Source: Cristatella mucedo (lineage: Eukaryota; Bryozoa; Phylactolaemata; Cristatellidae). Taken from it: a stretch of DNA of 64,000 nt. Position numbers and translations under genes: made by a program. Numbering within the stretch: position 1 is the stretch's first letter; each line of letters starts with the position of its first letter. The notes under the pieces were generated by a model that was not told the DNA's origin, did not search any database, and worked only from the letters and a program-made list of their open reading frames with translations. The DNA is taken from assembly GCA_009760855.2 (NCBI GenBank), contig WPIO01000055.1, forward strand, positions 2,316,001 through 2,380,000, written 5' to 3'. Positions 63,640 through 64,000 of the stretch are shown one piece after another.

Positions 63640-64000
63640 CCGCAGACAGACAGACGAGACGAGAGAGAGCGGCGGCGGCGGCGTAAGCGGCGGCCGTGAC
63701 AGCGATCGGAGAGCGGGCGTAGCGTCGGCGGCGGTGCGCTCCGCACGGCTAGACGCCGCCCGCGCGGGGCCGAGTAGCGCGACGCCGCCGAAGCGTTGTC
63801 GCCGCCTGAGCGGGTAACGGCGCGAGGAGGCAATTCTGGTCGCCGCAGACGCCCTCGTACCCCAGCCCCACCCCAAAACCGGCCGTCCCGCACCAGCTCG
63901 GGCGAGGCTGGACGTGAAGTCGAAAGGCGAGCTACGTATAATGCCGGCTGCTTGCGGATGTCGCCATCAATCAATATACAATACAATAATACAATATAAT
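63640..64000. other. GC-rich island, right part, cut by window end
   Basis: CpG-dense sequence with several overlapping open frames. None is recognised. It turns AT-rich after about 63,960. Confidence 0.35.

Overview
This looks like a stretch of an animal (metazoan) nuclear genome, probably a marine invertebrate. Genes are split by spliceosomal introns with GT/AG borders, and two vertebrate-recognisable genes are present: F-box only protein 33 and ARF-related protein 1. Very little else is coding. Most of the window is retrotransposon debris, tRNA-derived SINEs, long GA/CA/TA microsatellites and GC-rich islands. I cannot name the species. I see no operons, ribosome-binding sites or CRISPR.

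Layout. 0-12 kb: LINE remnants and a minus-strand gene for a small coiled-coil-like protein. Two coding exons of that gene join in phase (8,855-8,752 and 5,827-5,712), and its intron holds a 2.6-kb LINE. 12.0-15.9 kb: a mobile-element-like block of ~170-bp tandem repeats arranged head to head. 15.9-17.7 kb: a LINE copy. 19.6-27.3 kb: a complete five-exon FBXO33 gene (+) of 587 codons, all splice phases agreeing, with LINEs and SINEs in introns 1, 3 and 4. 29-34 kb: LINE copies and degenerate LINE/SINE sequence. 34.75-35.36 kb: an intact, intronless ARFRP1. 35-42 kb: mostly unrecognised sequence with old LINE remains and a 24-bp minisatellite. 42-53 kb: GC-rich islands split by minus-strand LINE insertions; a long minus-strand Ala/Pro/Ser-rich reading frame (53,034-51,093) ends at a canonical splice donor. 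53.5-54.9 kb: a second copy of the ~170-bp repeat element, in opposite orientation. 55-64 kb: SINEs, LINE ends, a possible DNA-transposon segment, nested insertions and another GC-rich island with a CRE.

Repeats. Two LINE families of the CR1/L2 type are present; I call them L2-A and L2-B. Two tRNA-derived SINE families are also present. SINE2 ends in a copy of the L2-A 3' hairpin plus TTA repeats, which suggests that L2-A moves it. One L2-A copy has a clear 14-bp target-site duplication.

The best candidate for an undescribed system is the satellite-carrying element seen twice (12.0-15.9 kb and 53.5-54.9 kb). Both copies share a non-repetitive end of several hundred bp, ~170-bp units, and a palindromic point where the repeats switch orientation.

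Limits. In the GC-rich islands every frame is open for long stretches, so reading frames there are weak evidence. Repeat borders are approximate (about 20 bp, more for degenerate copies).
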